Origin: Lachnospiraceae bacterium | GTDB lineage: Bacteria; Bacillota; Clostridia; Lachnospirales; Lachnospiraceae | Direction of reading: 5' to 3' | Assembly: GCA_020860745.1 (NCBI GenBank) | Contig: JAJBTR010000243.1 | Coordinates: forward strand, 1 to 9,287 | Length of the DNA: 9,287 nucleotides | Shown here: piece by piece, positions 1 through 6,228 of the stretch | Layout: every line of letters starts with the position of its first letter | Numbering within the stretch: the stretch's first letter is position 1 | The notes under the pieces: model-generated | Database searches by the model: none | What the model saw: the letters and a program-made list of their open reading frames with translations, nothing else | Told to the model about the DNA's origin: nothing | Program-made: the position numbers and the translations under genes

Positions 1-91
1 TTCCTCATGTTTTTGCGGTCCCTTGTATCATCATTATAAAAACAAAACGAAATTCTGTAAAGTCTGCAATTCCGGCTTCCGCATCACCCGT

Positions 92-156
92 ATCGGCCTC
101 AGATAATCGTCCACATCTTATCCCTCACATTGACCTCAGATAATCATCCACATCTT
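92..156. repeat. Direct repeat of the amidase 3' end
   Basis: Bases 92-119 and 129-156 are 28-bp direct copies with three mismatches and an offset of 37. The second copy is the last codons of the amidase gene (DVDDYLRSM on the minus strand). The first lies beyond its stop codon and would read DVDDYLRPI in another frame. It looks like an old tandem duplication of the gene's end, or a former longer tail cut off by a mutation. No strong terminator is visible downstream; a weak GGAATT/AATTTC stem followed by a T-rich run on the minus strand near 40-75 is the only candidate. Confidence 0.8.
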
Positions 157-811
157 CCTTAAACTGTTCCCAGGCATCCGGGTTCTCCACATAATAGATG
201 GGGCACATTTTTCCGGTAATATCATAGTGGCGGATGACATCCTCCGAGGTCAGTCCGAACTTCGCACAGAGCCAGGCTGTCAGATGTATCACGGAATCGT
301 AAGTAGCCTGATTAAATGAACCGTCCTCATTTTCGTAGCAACACTCGATAGACAATGTATCGCTGTTTCTGTCATTGGAAGCGTAAGCAATCTCCGCCGT
401 CGGGATACACTGGACAATCTCCCCCTCCAGACCCACGACAAAATGTGCGCTGGCCTTCGTCGTATGAGAATCCTTCAACCCCTCTAAATAATCCCGGTTG
501 GCCTGAGCCGATGTGCCCGGATTGGCGGTATAGTGAATCACGATGCCATTAACCTCCTCCAGGGCAATTCCCGGCCGGGAATATTCATTGACTGTCAACA
601 GATCTACCTCAAAATCCGGCGTATGAGCTTCAATACTTTCCTCCGAAATATTCTGCACTGCCACAGTGACATCGACACTGTCGTCACGCTTCGTGACAGC
701 CACGATCACAATCAGAATCACGGCCAGACAGGCCAGTCCGATCAGGATATGTTTCATGGAATACAATGCGTCCGGAACTTTTCTGCGTTTTTTTCTTTTG
801 TGCGATGACAT
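125..811 (-). CDS. Membrane-anchored N-acetylmuramoyl-L-alanine amidase (Amidase_2/PGRP fold)
   Basis: This 228-residue protein should cleave the bond between N-acetylmuramic acid and L-alanine in peptidoglycan, acting outside the membrane. A basic N-terminus (residues 4-11, KRKKRRK type) is followed by one membrane segment at about 21-40, with no obvious cleavage site, so it is probably a type II anchored protein. The amidase domain covers about 85-220. The zinc ligands of the T7-lysozyme/PGRP family are visible: H93 in VIHYT, H195 in IRHYD and C203 in GKMCP. K201 matches the catalytic lysine and H123 sits in the SAHF motif. The start is supported by GGGAGG at 817-822, six bases upstream. 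The gene stands alone, and the nearest gene upstream on the same strand is cobD, 223 bases away. No cell-wall-binding repeats are present. A role in wall turnover, sporulation or prophage-type lysis cannot be separated from sequence. Confidence 0.9.
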   Translation of the reverse strand: MSSHKRKKRRKVPDALYSMKHILIGLACLAVILIVIVAVTKRDDSVDVTVAVQNISEESIEAHTPDFEVDLLTVNEYSRPGIALEEVNGIVIHYTANPGTSAQANRDYLEGLKDSHTTKASAHFVVGLEGEIVQCIPTAEIAYASNDRNSDTLSIECCYENEDGSFNQATYDSVIHLTAWLCAKFGLTSEDVIRHYDITGKMCPIYYVENPDAWEQFKEDVDDYLRSM

Positions 812-896
812 AACAGACCTCCCAAGCGCCTGCCTCTGATAAAGCCTTTACCGGTGATGATACCCACGGATTCCTTCGTGCTGCACACAGCTTTGC

Positions 897-968
897 ATAA
901 GTTCGATTACGGAAATCATAGATTTCCTACGTTGTATAAGTTCAATTACGGAAATCATAGATTTCCTA
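897..968. repeat. Two 33-bp direct repeats, each with a perfect palindrome
   Basis: Bases 897-929 and 936-968 are nearly identical (one mismatch, g/a), with an offset of 39. Each contains the inverted repeat GGAAATC-ATA-GATTTCC (911-927 and 950-966), seven paired bases around three. They lie in the gene-free stretch between the amidase and cobD (812-1034), upstream of the amidase on its coding strand. They could be twin protein-binding sites, or RNA hairpins if the amidase transcript starts further upstream. No convincing promoter was found here. Confidence 0.85.
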
Positions 969-1019
969 TCTCACTTATATATCACTTATATCTCACTTAT
1001 ATCTCATTTATATCTCACT
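969..1019. repeat. 11-bp tandem repeat array
   Basis: The unit TCTCACTTATA is repeated at 969-979, 980-990, 991-1001 and 1002-1012 with single-base changes in the second and fourth units, plus a partial fifth unit at 1013-1019. It directly abuts the second 33-bp repeat and ends about 15 bases before the cobD stop codon. The period is close to one DNA helix turn. Its function is unknown, and copy number is likely to vary by replication slippage. Confidence 0.85.
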
Positions 1020-1034
1020 GTTATCCCTGAATCC

Positions 1035-2333
1035 TCATCCTATCACACTGCGAATTCCGACGCAAATGACCACAGTCAGAATACTCGTCGCGTACATCAA
1101 ACAGTTGACGCGGACAATATCTTCTTTCTCCACCGGCCGCAGTGCGTCCCCGATCGTCGGCTTTTCGTGCTTTACCCCGAAATACCACGCGTCCCCGGCC
1201 AACTGAACGCCGAGCGCCCCCGCGGCAACAGCTTCGGTCTGGGCAGAATTCGGGCTGGCGTGATTGCGCCTGTCGCGCTTCCAGATTTTCCACGCATTCT
1301 TACCATTCATCCGGAACGAACTCTGACCGGCCGCCCGGGAATCTCCCCCGGCTCTGCCGCCCGTGCCGTCCTCTTTCCGACGGTCCATCCGGAAACCGGA
1401 AACCATATTTTCCCACAGGGACAATAAAAACGCCACACCGATCATCAACAGCGCGGAGATCCGCGCCGGCAGAAAATTCAGCACATCATCCAGCCGGGCC
1501 GCCGCCGTACCGAAATGACGGTACCTGTCATTCTTATACCCCACCATGGAATCCATCGTGTTGACTGCTTTATAAAAATATCCCAGAACCGGTCCTCCGA
1601 TGACCAGAAAAATCAGCGGTGCAATGACGCCGTCCGATGTGTTCTCCGCCACAGTCTCCACCGCCGCTTTGACCACGCCGGTCTCATCCAGCGCTTCCGT
1701 ATCCCGGCCGACGATCATGGAAACCGCCTGCCGGCCGGCCTGCAGTCCTTCTGTTTTCAAAGCAGCGTATACTTTCATGCTTTCTACGCGCAAAGATTTT
1801 GTCGCCAGTATCGTATAACTCATGTAGGATTGCATTGCCAGTCCCAGAATCCGGTGAATCCGGTAGCAGACCAGCAGAATGGCGGTCGGCAAAGCCGCGG
1901 AACACAGTAAAACCAGTATCACCAGACAGATTCCGGCGGCAAGCTCCCGTACAAGCTCACCCAGACCCTGCAGCGTCCTTTCCTGAGCAGCCTCTTGTTC
2001 CCTCGCGGTATCCGTGCTCTTCCGATAATCTGCAACTGGAAACGGGTATCTTTCAACATCTTGTCCCCTCGCGATATCCGTGCTCTTCCGTCCGGCACTC
2101 TGCGCTGCCTCCTCCTCTTCATCTCTGTCCTCTGCATCTGTAATTTCCGCCCGATATTCACAGTGAAATATTTTTCGCAGCACCCGCTCAAAAAAGGAAA
2201 TCATATTACCGATCAGGCAGACAGGATGCCAGACTCCATGCGGGTCGCCAATAATAAGATCCGCAATATACCCAATGGCCAGAGCCAGTAACAGATATGA
2301 TGTATAGTTCAACAAAAGTGCACTCAGGTCCAT
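1035..2333 (-). CDS. cobD: Adenosylcobinamide-phosphate synthase CobD/CbiB, with extra linkers
   Basis: This membrane enzyme of cobalamin synthesis joins aminopropanol (phosphate) to adenosylcobyric acid. Family motifs are present in order: DPHGVWHPV (30-38) after the first membrane segment, VGRD (208-211), ETVAENTSDGVIAPL (226-240), NTMDSMVGYKNDRYRHFG (258-275), DRRNHASPNSAQTE (354-367) and KPTIGDALRP (391-400). At 432 residues it is about 100 longer than the usual 310-330. The excess is two charged, low-complexity linkers, at about 63-118 and 312-346. The first contains RKSTDIARGQD (82-92) and RKSTDTAREQE (104-114), which are encoded by a DNA direct repeat. The core motifs are intact, so activity is likely. 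The start sits after purine-rich AAGGAAG...AAGGG. No other cobalamin genes are in the window, and no cobalamin riboswitch is visible in the 153-base upstream gap. The minus-strand TATAAA near the start is only a weak promoter candidate. Confidence 0.93.
   Translation of the reverse strand: MDLSALLLNYTSYLLLALAIGYIADLIIGDPHGVWHPVCLIGNMISFFERVLRKIFHCEYRAEITDAEDRDEEEEAAQSAGRKSTDIARGQDVERYPFPVADYRKSTDTAREQEAAQERTLQGLGELVRELAAGICLVILVLLCSAALPTAILLVCYRIHRILGLAMQSYMSYTILATKSLRVESMKVYAALKTEGLQAGRQAVSMIVGRDTEALDETGVVKAAVETVAENTSDGVIAPLIFLVIGGPVLGYFYKAVNTMDSMVGYKNDRYRHFGTAAARLDDVLNFLPARISALLMIGVAFLLSLWENMVSGFRMDRRKEDGTGGRAGGDSRAAGQSSFRMNGKNAWKIWKRDRRNHASPNSAQTEAVAAGALGVQLAGDAWYFGVKHEKPTIGDALRPVEKEDIVRVNCLMYATSILTVVICVGIRSVIG
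1994..2090. repeat. 31-bp direct repeat inside cobD
   Basis: Bases 1994-2024 and 2060-2090 are direct copies with two mismatches and an offset of 66, so both copies are read in the same frame. They encode the paired RKSTD(I/T)AR(G/E)Q(D/E) peptides in the extra linker of CobD. The sequence also stays open in other frames, which fits a repeat inserted into a tolerant loop rather than protein-level selection. Confidence 0.85.
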
Positions 2334-2441
2334 TTCCCTTGCTTTCTTCCTTTATAATGCGCAGGATTGCGTATGGAATATGACAACCGTGCTGTCCGCA
2401 CCCCGCGCAGTGAGTATGAGGCAAAGAACGCCTCCTGTTCG

Positions 2442-2474
2442 ATTAAGAAAAAGAGGACGGGCCAAAGCCCGTCC
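2442..2474 (-). terminator. Rho-independent terminator after lysA
   Basis: On the minus strand GGACGGGC, loop TTTG, GCCCGTCC form a perfect 8-bp GC-rich stem (2455-2474), followed by TCTTTTTCTT. It starts 12 bases after the lysA stop codon. It separates lysA from cobD, so cobD needs its own promoter in 2334-2441, where only weak candidates are seen. Confidence 0.93.
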
Positions 2475-2486
2475 CTTCCCACAAAC

Positions 2487-3755
2487 TCACACCAGGTCTT
2501 TGATAATATCAAAGCAGTCAAATGTAGCAAAATAATCTTTCGGCGTCTCCGCCCGGCGAATCAGCTGCGCACTGCCGTCCTCCCGCAGCAGAATCTCCGC
2601 GGAACGAAGCCGGCCGTTGTAATTGTACCCCATGGAAAATCCATGTGCGCCGGAGTCATGGATGATCAGGTAATCTCCCATATCAATCTTCGGCAGCATC
2701 CGGTCAACAGCAAATTTGTCGCAGTTTTCGCAGAGGGAGCCCACCACATCATACATATGATCACAGGGAGCGTCCTCCTTCCCCGCAACCGTGATATGAT
2801 GGTACGCGCCATAAATAGCCGGCCGCATCAGGTTGGCCGCGCAGGCATCCACGCCGATGTATTCCTTATACGTATGCTTTTCATGAATCGCCTGTGTCAC
2901 CACACAGCCGTAAGGTCCCATCATAAAACGCCCCATCTCTGTATAGATATCCACGTCTCCCATACCCGCCGGAACCAGCACCTCGTTGTAAACCCTTTCC
3001 ACGCCGGCTCCGATCGCGCGGATATCATTGGAAACCTGATCCGGCTTATAGGCAATTCCCACACCGCCGGAAAGGTTGATAAAGTCCATCTGCACGCCGG
3101 TCTTCTCCCGGATCTCGACGCAGAGTTCAAACAGTGTCTTCGCCAGTGTCGGGTAATAATCGTTTGTCACCGTATTGCTGACCAGGAAAGCGTGCAGACC
3201 AAAGCGCTCCACGCCTTTTTCCTTTAAAATGCGGTATCCCTCTATAATCTGCTCTTTCGTAAATCCATACTTGGCATCGCCGGGATTGTCCATGATGCCG
3301 TTGCTCAGGGTATAAACCCCGCCCGGATTATAGCGGAGGCTCATCGTCTTCGGAAACTCCCCAATCAGATTCTCCAGATATGCAATATGGGTAAAATCAT
3401 CCAGGTTAATCGTAGCACCGATCTCATTGGCATAGACAAACTCCTCCGGAGGCGTGTCGTTGGAGGAAAACATAATCTCCTCCCCGGAAAATCCCAGCGC
3501 ATCCGAGAGCATCAACTCCGTCATGGAAGAACAGTCTGTACCACAGCCATACTCCTTCAATATGTTCAGCAAAAACGGATTCGGCGTCGCTTTCACCGCA
3601 AAGTACTCGCGGAATCCCGGGTTCCAGGAAAACGCCTCCTGCACAGCCCGCGCATTCTCACGGATTCCTTTCTCATCATATAAATGAAAGGGAGTCGGAT
3701 AAGTTTTTACGATATCCTCAATCTGTTCTTTTGTGACAAAAGTCGGTTTGATCAT
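2487..3755 (-). CDS. lysA: Diaminopimelate decarboxylase (LysA family, divergent)
   Basis: This PLP enzyme of fold type III decarboxylates meso-diaminopimelate to lysine in the cytoplasm. It has 422 residues, normal for LysA. K55 in FAVKAT is the PLP Schiff-base lysine. SGGVG (229-233) and EMGR (273-276) bind the cofactor phosphate. MRPAIYGAYHHI (310-321), GSLCENCD (339-346, with catalytic C342) and DSGAHGFSMGYNYNGR (367-382) are the dimer-interface and substrate motifs. Several positions differ from standard LysA: EMGR instead of EPGR, GLHAFLVSN (187-194) in place of the GLHCHIGSQ-type motif, and H371 where AYGFSM usually has tyrosine. It may be a distinct LysA subfamily; related substrates such as arginine or carboxynorspermidine cannot be fully excluded, though the C-terminal motifs favour diaminopimelate. 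AAGGAG lies about 11 bases before the ATG. The gene is monocistronic, with a strong terminator behind it and the terminator of the HTH gene in front. Confidence 0.88.
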   Translation of the reverse strand: MIKPTFVTKEQIEDIVKTYPTPFHLYDEKGIRENARAVQEAFSWNPGFREYFAVKATPNPFLLNILKEYGCGTDCSSMTELMLSDALGFSGEEIMFSSNDTPPEEFVYANEIGATINLDDFTHIAYLENLIGEFPKTMSLRYNPGGVYTLSNGIMDNPGDAKYGFTKEQIIEGYRILKEKGVERFGLHAFLVSNTVTNDYYPTLAKTLFELCVEIREKTGVQMDFINLSGGVGIAYKPDQVSNDIRAIGAGVERVYNEVLVPAGMGDVDIYTEMGRFMMGPYGCVVTQAIHEKHTYKEYIGVDACAANLMRPAIYGAYHHITVAGKEDAPCDHMYDVVGSLCENCDKFAVDRMLPKIDMGDYLIIHDSGAHGFSMGYNYNGRLRSAEILLREDGSAQLIRRAETPKDYFATFDCFDIIKDLV

Positions 3756-3776
3756 CTTCAGTTTCTCTCCTTTTTG

Positions 3777-3818
3777 ACAGGTACTGCCTGTGTGGAAACT
3801 CTGAATTCACGAGGCAGT
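3777..3818 (-). promoter_or_regulatory. Structured lysA leader with two competing hairpins
   Basis: On the minus strand ACTGCCT (3812-3818) pairs with AGGCAGT (3783-3789), extended inwards by GTG/CAC. A second stem, ACAGG-CAGTA-CCTGT (3777-3791), shares bases with the first, so only one can form at a time. The second ends just before the ribosome site of lysA. This could be a translational switch, but no lysine riboswitch or T-box signature was recognised. Confidence 0.4.
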
Positions 3819-3821
3819 TAC

Positions 3822-3851
3822 ATATTTTCACAACTACGGTTTGATTGTCAA
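3822..3851 (-). promoter_or_regulatory. Probable lysA promoter
   Basis: A perfect TTGACA -35 box reads on the minus strand at 3846-3851. The matching -10 is weak: AAATAT (3822-3827) lies 18 bases downstream. Transcription would start near 3815, giving a leader of about 60 bases that contains the hairpins described above. Confidence 0.45.
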
Positions 3852-3935
3852 GTCCGGATATAAATATACACAAAAAAGAATTATTATGCAACAGTTTACG
3901 GCAAAAAATCTACTGCTGCAGCTCAGTTCTGACCC

Positions 3936-3970
3936 AAAAATACAGAGCAGAGACATACATCCCTGCTCTG
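3936..3970 (-). terminator. Rho-independent terminator of the XRE regulator gene
   Basis: On the minus strand CAGAGCAG (3963-3970) and CTGCTCTG (3943-3950) form an 8-bp perfect stem around a 12-base loop that can pair further (GA/TC). TATTTTT follows. It lies 25 bases after the regulator's stop codon and ends upstream of the lysA promoter. Confidence 0.85.
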
Positions 3971-3995
3971 ACATACCCCGATATAAAAACCTGAT

Positions 3996-4334
3996 TCAGA
4001 TTGTCTGCATCATATTCTGCATAATCCGCAGGATAGCGGCCAGTGATTCTTTCTGCTCCCCGTGAAACATTCTGCACAATTCCTCAATCTGCGTTCCGTC
4101 GTCCTCATCAATACCCAGCAGATAATCCACACTGGTACCCAGAGCACTCGCCAGACAATACATGATATAGGCGGAACAGCCTTTTCTCCCCATCTCGATA
4201 TCGTACAAAAACTTTGCGGAAATCCCTGCAAGCTCCGAGAGGCACTCTCTGCTATACTGCCTTCTCGTTCTTATTTCCAGAATCCGTTTTCCGCTTCTCC
4301 GATTAAAATCTTCATACTCCCTGCCGCTTACCAT
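3996..4334 (-). CDS. XRE-type helix-turn-helix transcriptional regulator
   Basis: This 112-residue protein has an XRE/Cro-like helix-turn-helix at about residues 17-73: RILEIRTRRQYS, then LSELAGISAKFLYDIEMGRKG as the two DNA-binding helices, and SALGTSVDYLLGI closing the domain. The C-terminal 35 residues are acidic then helical (EQKESLAAILRIMQNMM) and may serve dimerisation. The frame is open further upstream, but the ATG at 4334 is chosen because GGAGGA (4341-4346) sits six bases before it. It lies 119 bases behind the M56 protease on the same strand, so it may be read through from the blaI-blaR promoter. A GC-rich hairpin and an ATAACGTTAT palindrome lie in that gap. The target genes are unknown. 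Confidence 0.82.
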   Translation of the reverse strand: MVSGREYEDFNRRSGKRILEIRTRRQYSRECLSELAGISAKFLYDIEMGRKGCSAYIMYCLASALGTSVDYLLGIDEDDGTQIEELCRMFHGEQKESLAAILRIMQNMMQTI

Positions 4335-4360
4335 AGTTACTCCTCCCCGAAAAACCTGAC

Positions 4361-4395
4361 TGCCGGAACCGGCTCCTGAAACACAGGTTCCGGCA
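4361..4395 (-). promoter_or_regulatory. Strong hairpin in the leader of the XRE gene
   Basis: TGCCGGAACC (4361-4370) and GGTTCCGGCA (4386-4395) are perfect 10-bp arms around 15 bases. On the minus strand the stem is followed by GTCAGGTTTTTC and then the ribosome site of the XRE gene. The T run is offset by six bases and short, so this may be a leaky terminator of the protease transcript or an attenuator for the regulator. Confidence 0.6.
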
Positions 4396-4423
4396 ACCGC
4401 ATCTTCCTTTTTCATTTGTAAAC

Positions 4424-4433
4424 ATAACGTTAT
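4424..4433. promoter_or_regulatory. ATAACGTTAT palindrome, candidate operator
   Basis: A perfect 10-bp palindrome in AT-rich DNA lies between the M56 protease and the XRE gene, next to a small TGCAG-TTAT-CTGCA hairpin at 4438-4451. Its position upstream of the XRE gene would suit an autoregulatory site. There is no direct evidence of binding. Confidence 0.3.
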
Positions 4434-4453
4434 CATTTGCAGTTATCTGCATG

Positions 4454-5527
4454 CTAATAAATATAGGACCCGTCGATTGCCAGGACTGAACCCGAAATAT
4501 TCTGCACATATACGTAATAGTATCCGGTCGCCCCAGCTGTAAACGTATGGGACACCGCGCCCGAACCCTGCACACAGGTTCTCGAACCATCCGGATTGAT
4601 AATACCCAGCTTATATGGTTTTGAGGATGGCGCCGCTTTCGCCGCCACTACAATAGAGGTACCTTTCGTCACGCGAAATCCCGTGCCATATTTCCCATAC
4701 CCCTCACTGAGAACCCAGGAAAAAGCTTTTACGCAACTTCTCTCTTCCGGGATTTCCACCTCGCCCTCCTCAAAATAACCGCTGTCAACCGGCTCCGTTT
4801 CATTGTACTCCGTCAGTTCATCCCCCTCTGTTGCCTCTGCAAACTCCACAGCAGTCGCCACCTGTATCTGACACATAGCCTCCGCCGTAACTTTTGCAGC
4901 CGCATAAACAGTTGAACTGCTTAGCGCCAGCATAAAGCTTATAACCAGTGCCGCTCCGGGTACTGATTTCCTTTTCACCTGTAAACACCCCTTTACATGT
5001 ATGATTCTCCGCCTCACCTCACTGTTTTCCCTTGCAAACGGCATCATCACCGTTCCACCCGGTTTTTCCCGCGGAATCATGGAAAGGACTGCCTCATAGT
5101 ATGCTCTCACATTTCCGCAATGGATACAGACATTATAATCACAGGCATATTCACTCCAGCAGTCCAGCAATTTCCGATACCACCAGACCACAGGATTAAA
5201 AAAATGGATTGCCTCCGCCACACAGGCCAGATTCTTCGCCAGAAGATCCCCATGCCTCACATGCGTCATCTCATGAAGAAACACAAAATACAATTCTTCC
5301 CCCGAATAATGCTCCATGGGCAGCAATATGGTCAGATGATACAACCCGGTCACCTGAGGAACAGCAGCCTGATAGGTCTGTCCCAGCGCAATCCGCTTTG
5401 AAGAAAGATGAAGCTCTTCGCATACCTTCAGAAATATTTCCGTTGTTTTCCTGTCACAGGGGCAGGCTTCTTTCACTGTTCTGCGATAATACAGAAACAC
5501 TCTCACGGAAGATACCGTATAAATCAC
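4454..5527 (-). CDS. BlaR1-like M56 zinc metalloprotease, main part (downstream of an in-frame TAG)
   Basis: The gluzincin signature HEMTH (residues 85-89) and the third zinc ligand E126 in SEYACD mark an M56 peptidase, the family that senses signals and inactivates BlaI/MecI repressors. NPVVWWYR (111-118) is typical of the family. A membrane segment at about 190-210 (ALVISFMLALSSSTVYA) leads to an outside tail with an acidic stretch (230-262) and a beta-rich domain (about 265-357) ending IDGSYIY. There is no penicillin-binding domain, so the ligand is unlikely to be a beta-lactam. The numbering counts from a GTG at 5527, which is only four codons after a TAG in the same frame. The first membrane segments are encoded beyond that stop (5537-5821). 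Without the TAG the protein would be 455 residues. The GTG has no good ribosome site, so unless the stop is read through or translation restarts, this is a broken gene. Confidence 0.85.
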   Translation of the reverse strand: MIYTVSSVRVFLYYRRTVKEACPCDRKTTEIFLKVCEELHLSSKRIALGQTYQAAVPQVTGLYHLTILLPMEHYSGEELYFVFLHEMTHVRHGDLLAKNLACVAEAIHFFNPVVWWYRKLLDCWSEYACDYNVCIHCGNVRAYYEAVLSMIPREKPGGTVMMPFARENSEVRRRIIHVKGCLQVKRKSVPGAALVISFMLALSSSTVYAAAKVTAEAMCQIQVATAVEFAEATEGDELTEYNETEPVDSGYFEEGEVEIPEERSCVKAFSWVLSEGYGKYGTGFRVTKGTSIVVAAKAAPSSKPYKLGIINPDGSRTCVQGSGAVSHTFTAGATGYYYVYVQNISGSVLAIDGSYIY

Positions 5528-5536
5528 TGCACCGGC

Positions 5537-5821
5537 CTACCTGACCAGACATACCATTTTACAAAAACCCCGCACCATTGGCGTTGGAAACAGCATCATT
5601 CCATACCTGACTGTTCCGTCTCTCCTGACCGTAACCATCAGTGCCAGCCAGGAAATCGGAACAAGCCAGAATATCTGAATCACTCGAAAAATCCAGTACA
5701 GAATATTCAGATACCCGGCATACTCCAGACCACGCACGATTCCACACCAGATCACAGTCAGCACGCTTCCGTTCAAAGTTGTCAGCAAAATCAGAAAGGC
5801 AAGTTTAATCGTCCAGATCAT
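5537..5821 (-). CDS. BlaR1-like M56 protease, N-terminal membrane part ending at a TAG
   Basis: Ninety-four residues contain membrane segments at about 4-26 and 36-65, matching the N-terminal membrane bundle of BlaR1-type proteins. The frame runs into TAG at 5537-5539, then continues unchanged as AGAVIYTVSSVRVFLYYRR in the protease half, where the next membrane segment lies. The stop therefore cuts the middle of a membrane helix; a TGG-to-TAG or CAG-to-TAG change is the simplest explanation. The start chosen is the ATG at 5821, which overlaps the last codons of the repressor by 17 bases, as expected for translational coupling. The open frame extends upstream to 5911, but that part is repressor DNA read out of frame. 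Confidence 0.75.
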   Translation of the reverse strand: MIWTIKLAFLILLTTLNGSVLTVIWCGIVRGLEYAGYLNILYWIFRVIQIFWLVPISWLALMVTVRRDGTVRYGMMLFPTPMVRGFCKMVCLVR

Positions 5822-6197
5822 CCAGCAGTTCTCTGATTGACCGGATCTCATCCTCTGATATCTTCTGCGAATTACAGAGGGCGGACACCAGCCGCGAAGG
5901 CTTTCCTCCAAACCAGAAATCTGTCTCCTCGCTCAGCATCTGCTGCTTATACTGTTCCTCACTCTTCTCCGCATGTACATAAGAAGTTCTCCCAACACGG
6001 TACGTTCTGACATATCCCTTATCAGAAAGCTTTTTCAGGAAAGTCACCATCGTAGTCCTTGCGTAATCTTTTTCGTAGCGCTCCCGCATTCTCACAATAA
6101 GATCCTGCACGGCAATATCCCCGTTTGAATCCCAGATCAGCTTCATAATCAATGTCTCACATGCACTGAGTTTTCTTAGTTTTTCCTGCTTTTTCAT
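5805..6197 (-). CDS. blaI: BlaI/MecI/CopY-family repressor
   Basis: This 130-residue protein is the winged-helix repressor partner of the M56 protease. The family pattern is clear: LSACETLIMKLIWDSNGDIAVQDL at about 10-33 (S-x-x-E-x-x-IM-x-x-IW), the recognition-helix region ARTTMVTFLKKLSDKGYV (46-63), and a wing around RTYRVGRTSYV (64-74). The C-terminal half is a helical dimerisation region. In known pairs the activated protease causes cleavage of the repressor, which frees the operator. The gene lies first in its transcript, behind a consensus promoter with an overlapping inverted repeat, which implies autoregulation. AGGA about ten bases upstream is a modest ribosome site. No beta-lactamase gene is nearby, so the regulon is unknown; the symbol marks the family only. 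Confidence 0.9.
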   Translation of the reverse strand: MKKQEKLRKLSACETLIMKLIWDSNGDIAVQDLIVRMRERYEKDYARTTMVTFLKKLSDKGYVRTYRVGRTSYVHAEKSEEQYKQQMLSEETDFWFGGKPSRLVSALCNSQKISEDEIRSIRELLDDLDD

Positions 6198-6228
6198 GCC
6201 ACATCAGTCCTGTCTACTTTTTTAAACG

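Noticed and set aside
897..1019. CRISPR array
   Set aside because: There are only two 33-bp repeats separated by six bases, then an 11-bp tandem unit; there are no spacers of proper length and no cas genes.
1142..1910. Several plus-strand open frames of up to 140 codons
   Set aside because: They lie opposite cobD, are rich in Arg, Pro and Ser as expected of reverse frames of GC-rich genes, and lack start signals.
2334..2441. Cobalamin riboswitch before cobD
   Set aside because: The space between the lysA terminator and the start is about 110 bases and shows no conserved B12-box-like elements.
2367..3227. Long plus-strand open frame of 286 codons
   Set aside because: It is antisense to lysA, whose frame has all family motifs; the plus-strand product resembles nothing known and has no ribosome site.
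3756..3935. Lysine riboswitch or T-box before lysA
   Set aside because: The leader is about 60 bases if the TTGACA is used, far too short, and no specifier or antiterminator core was seen.
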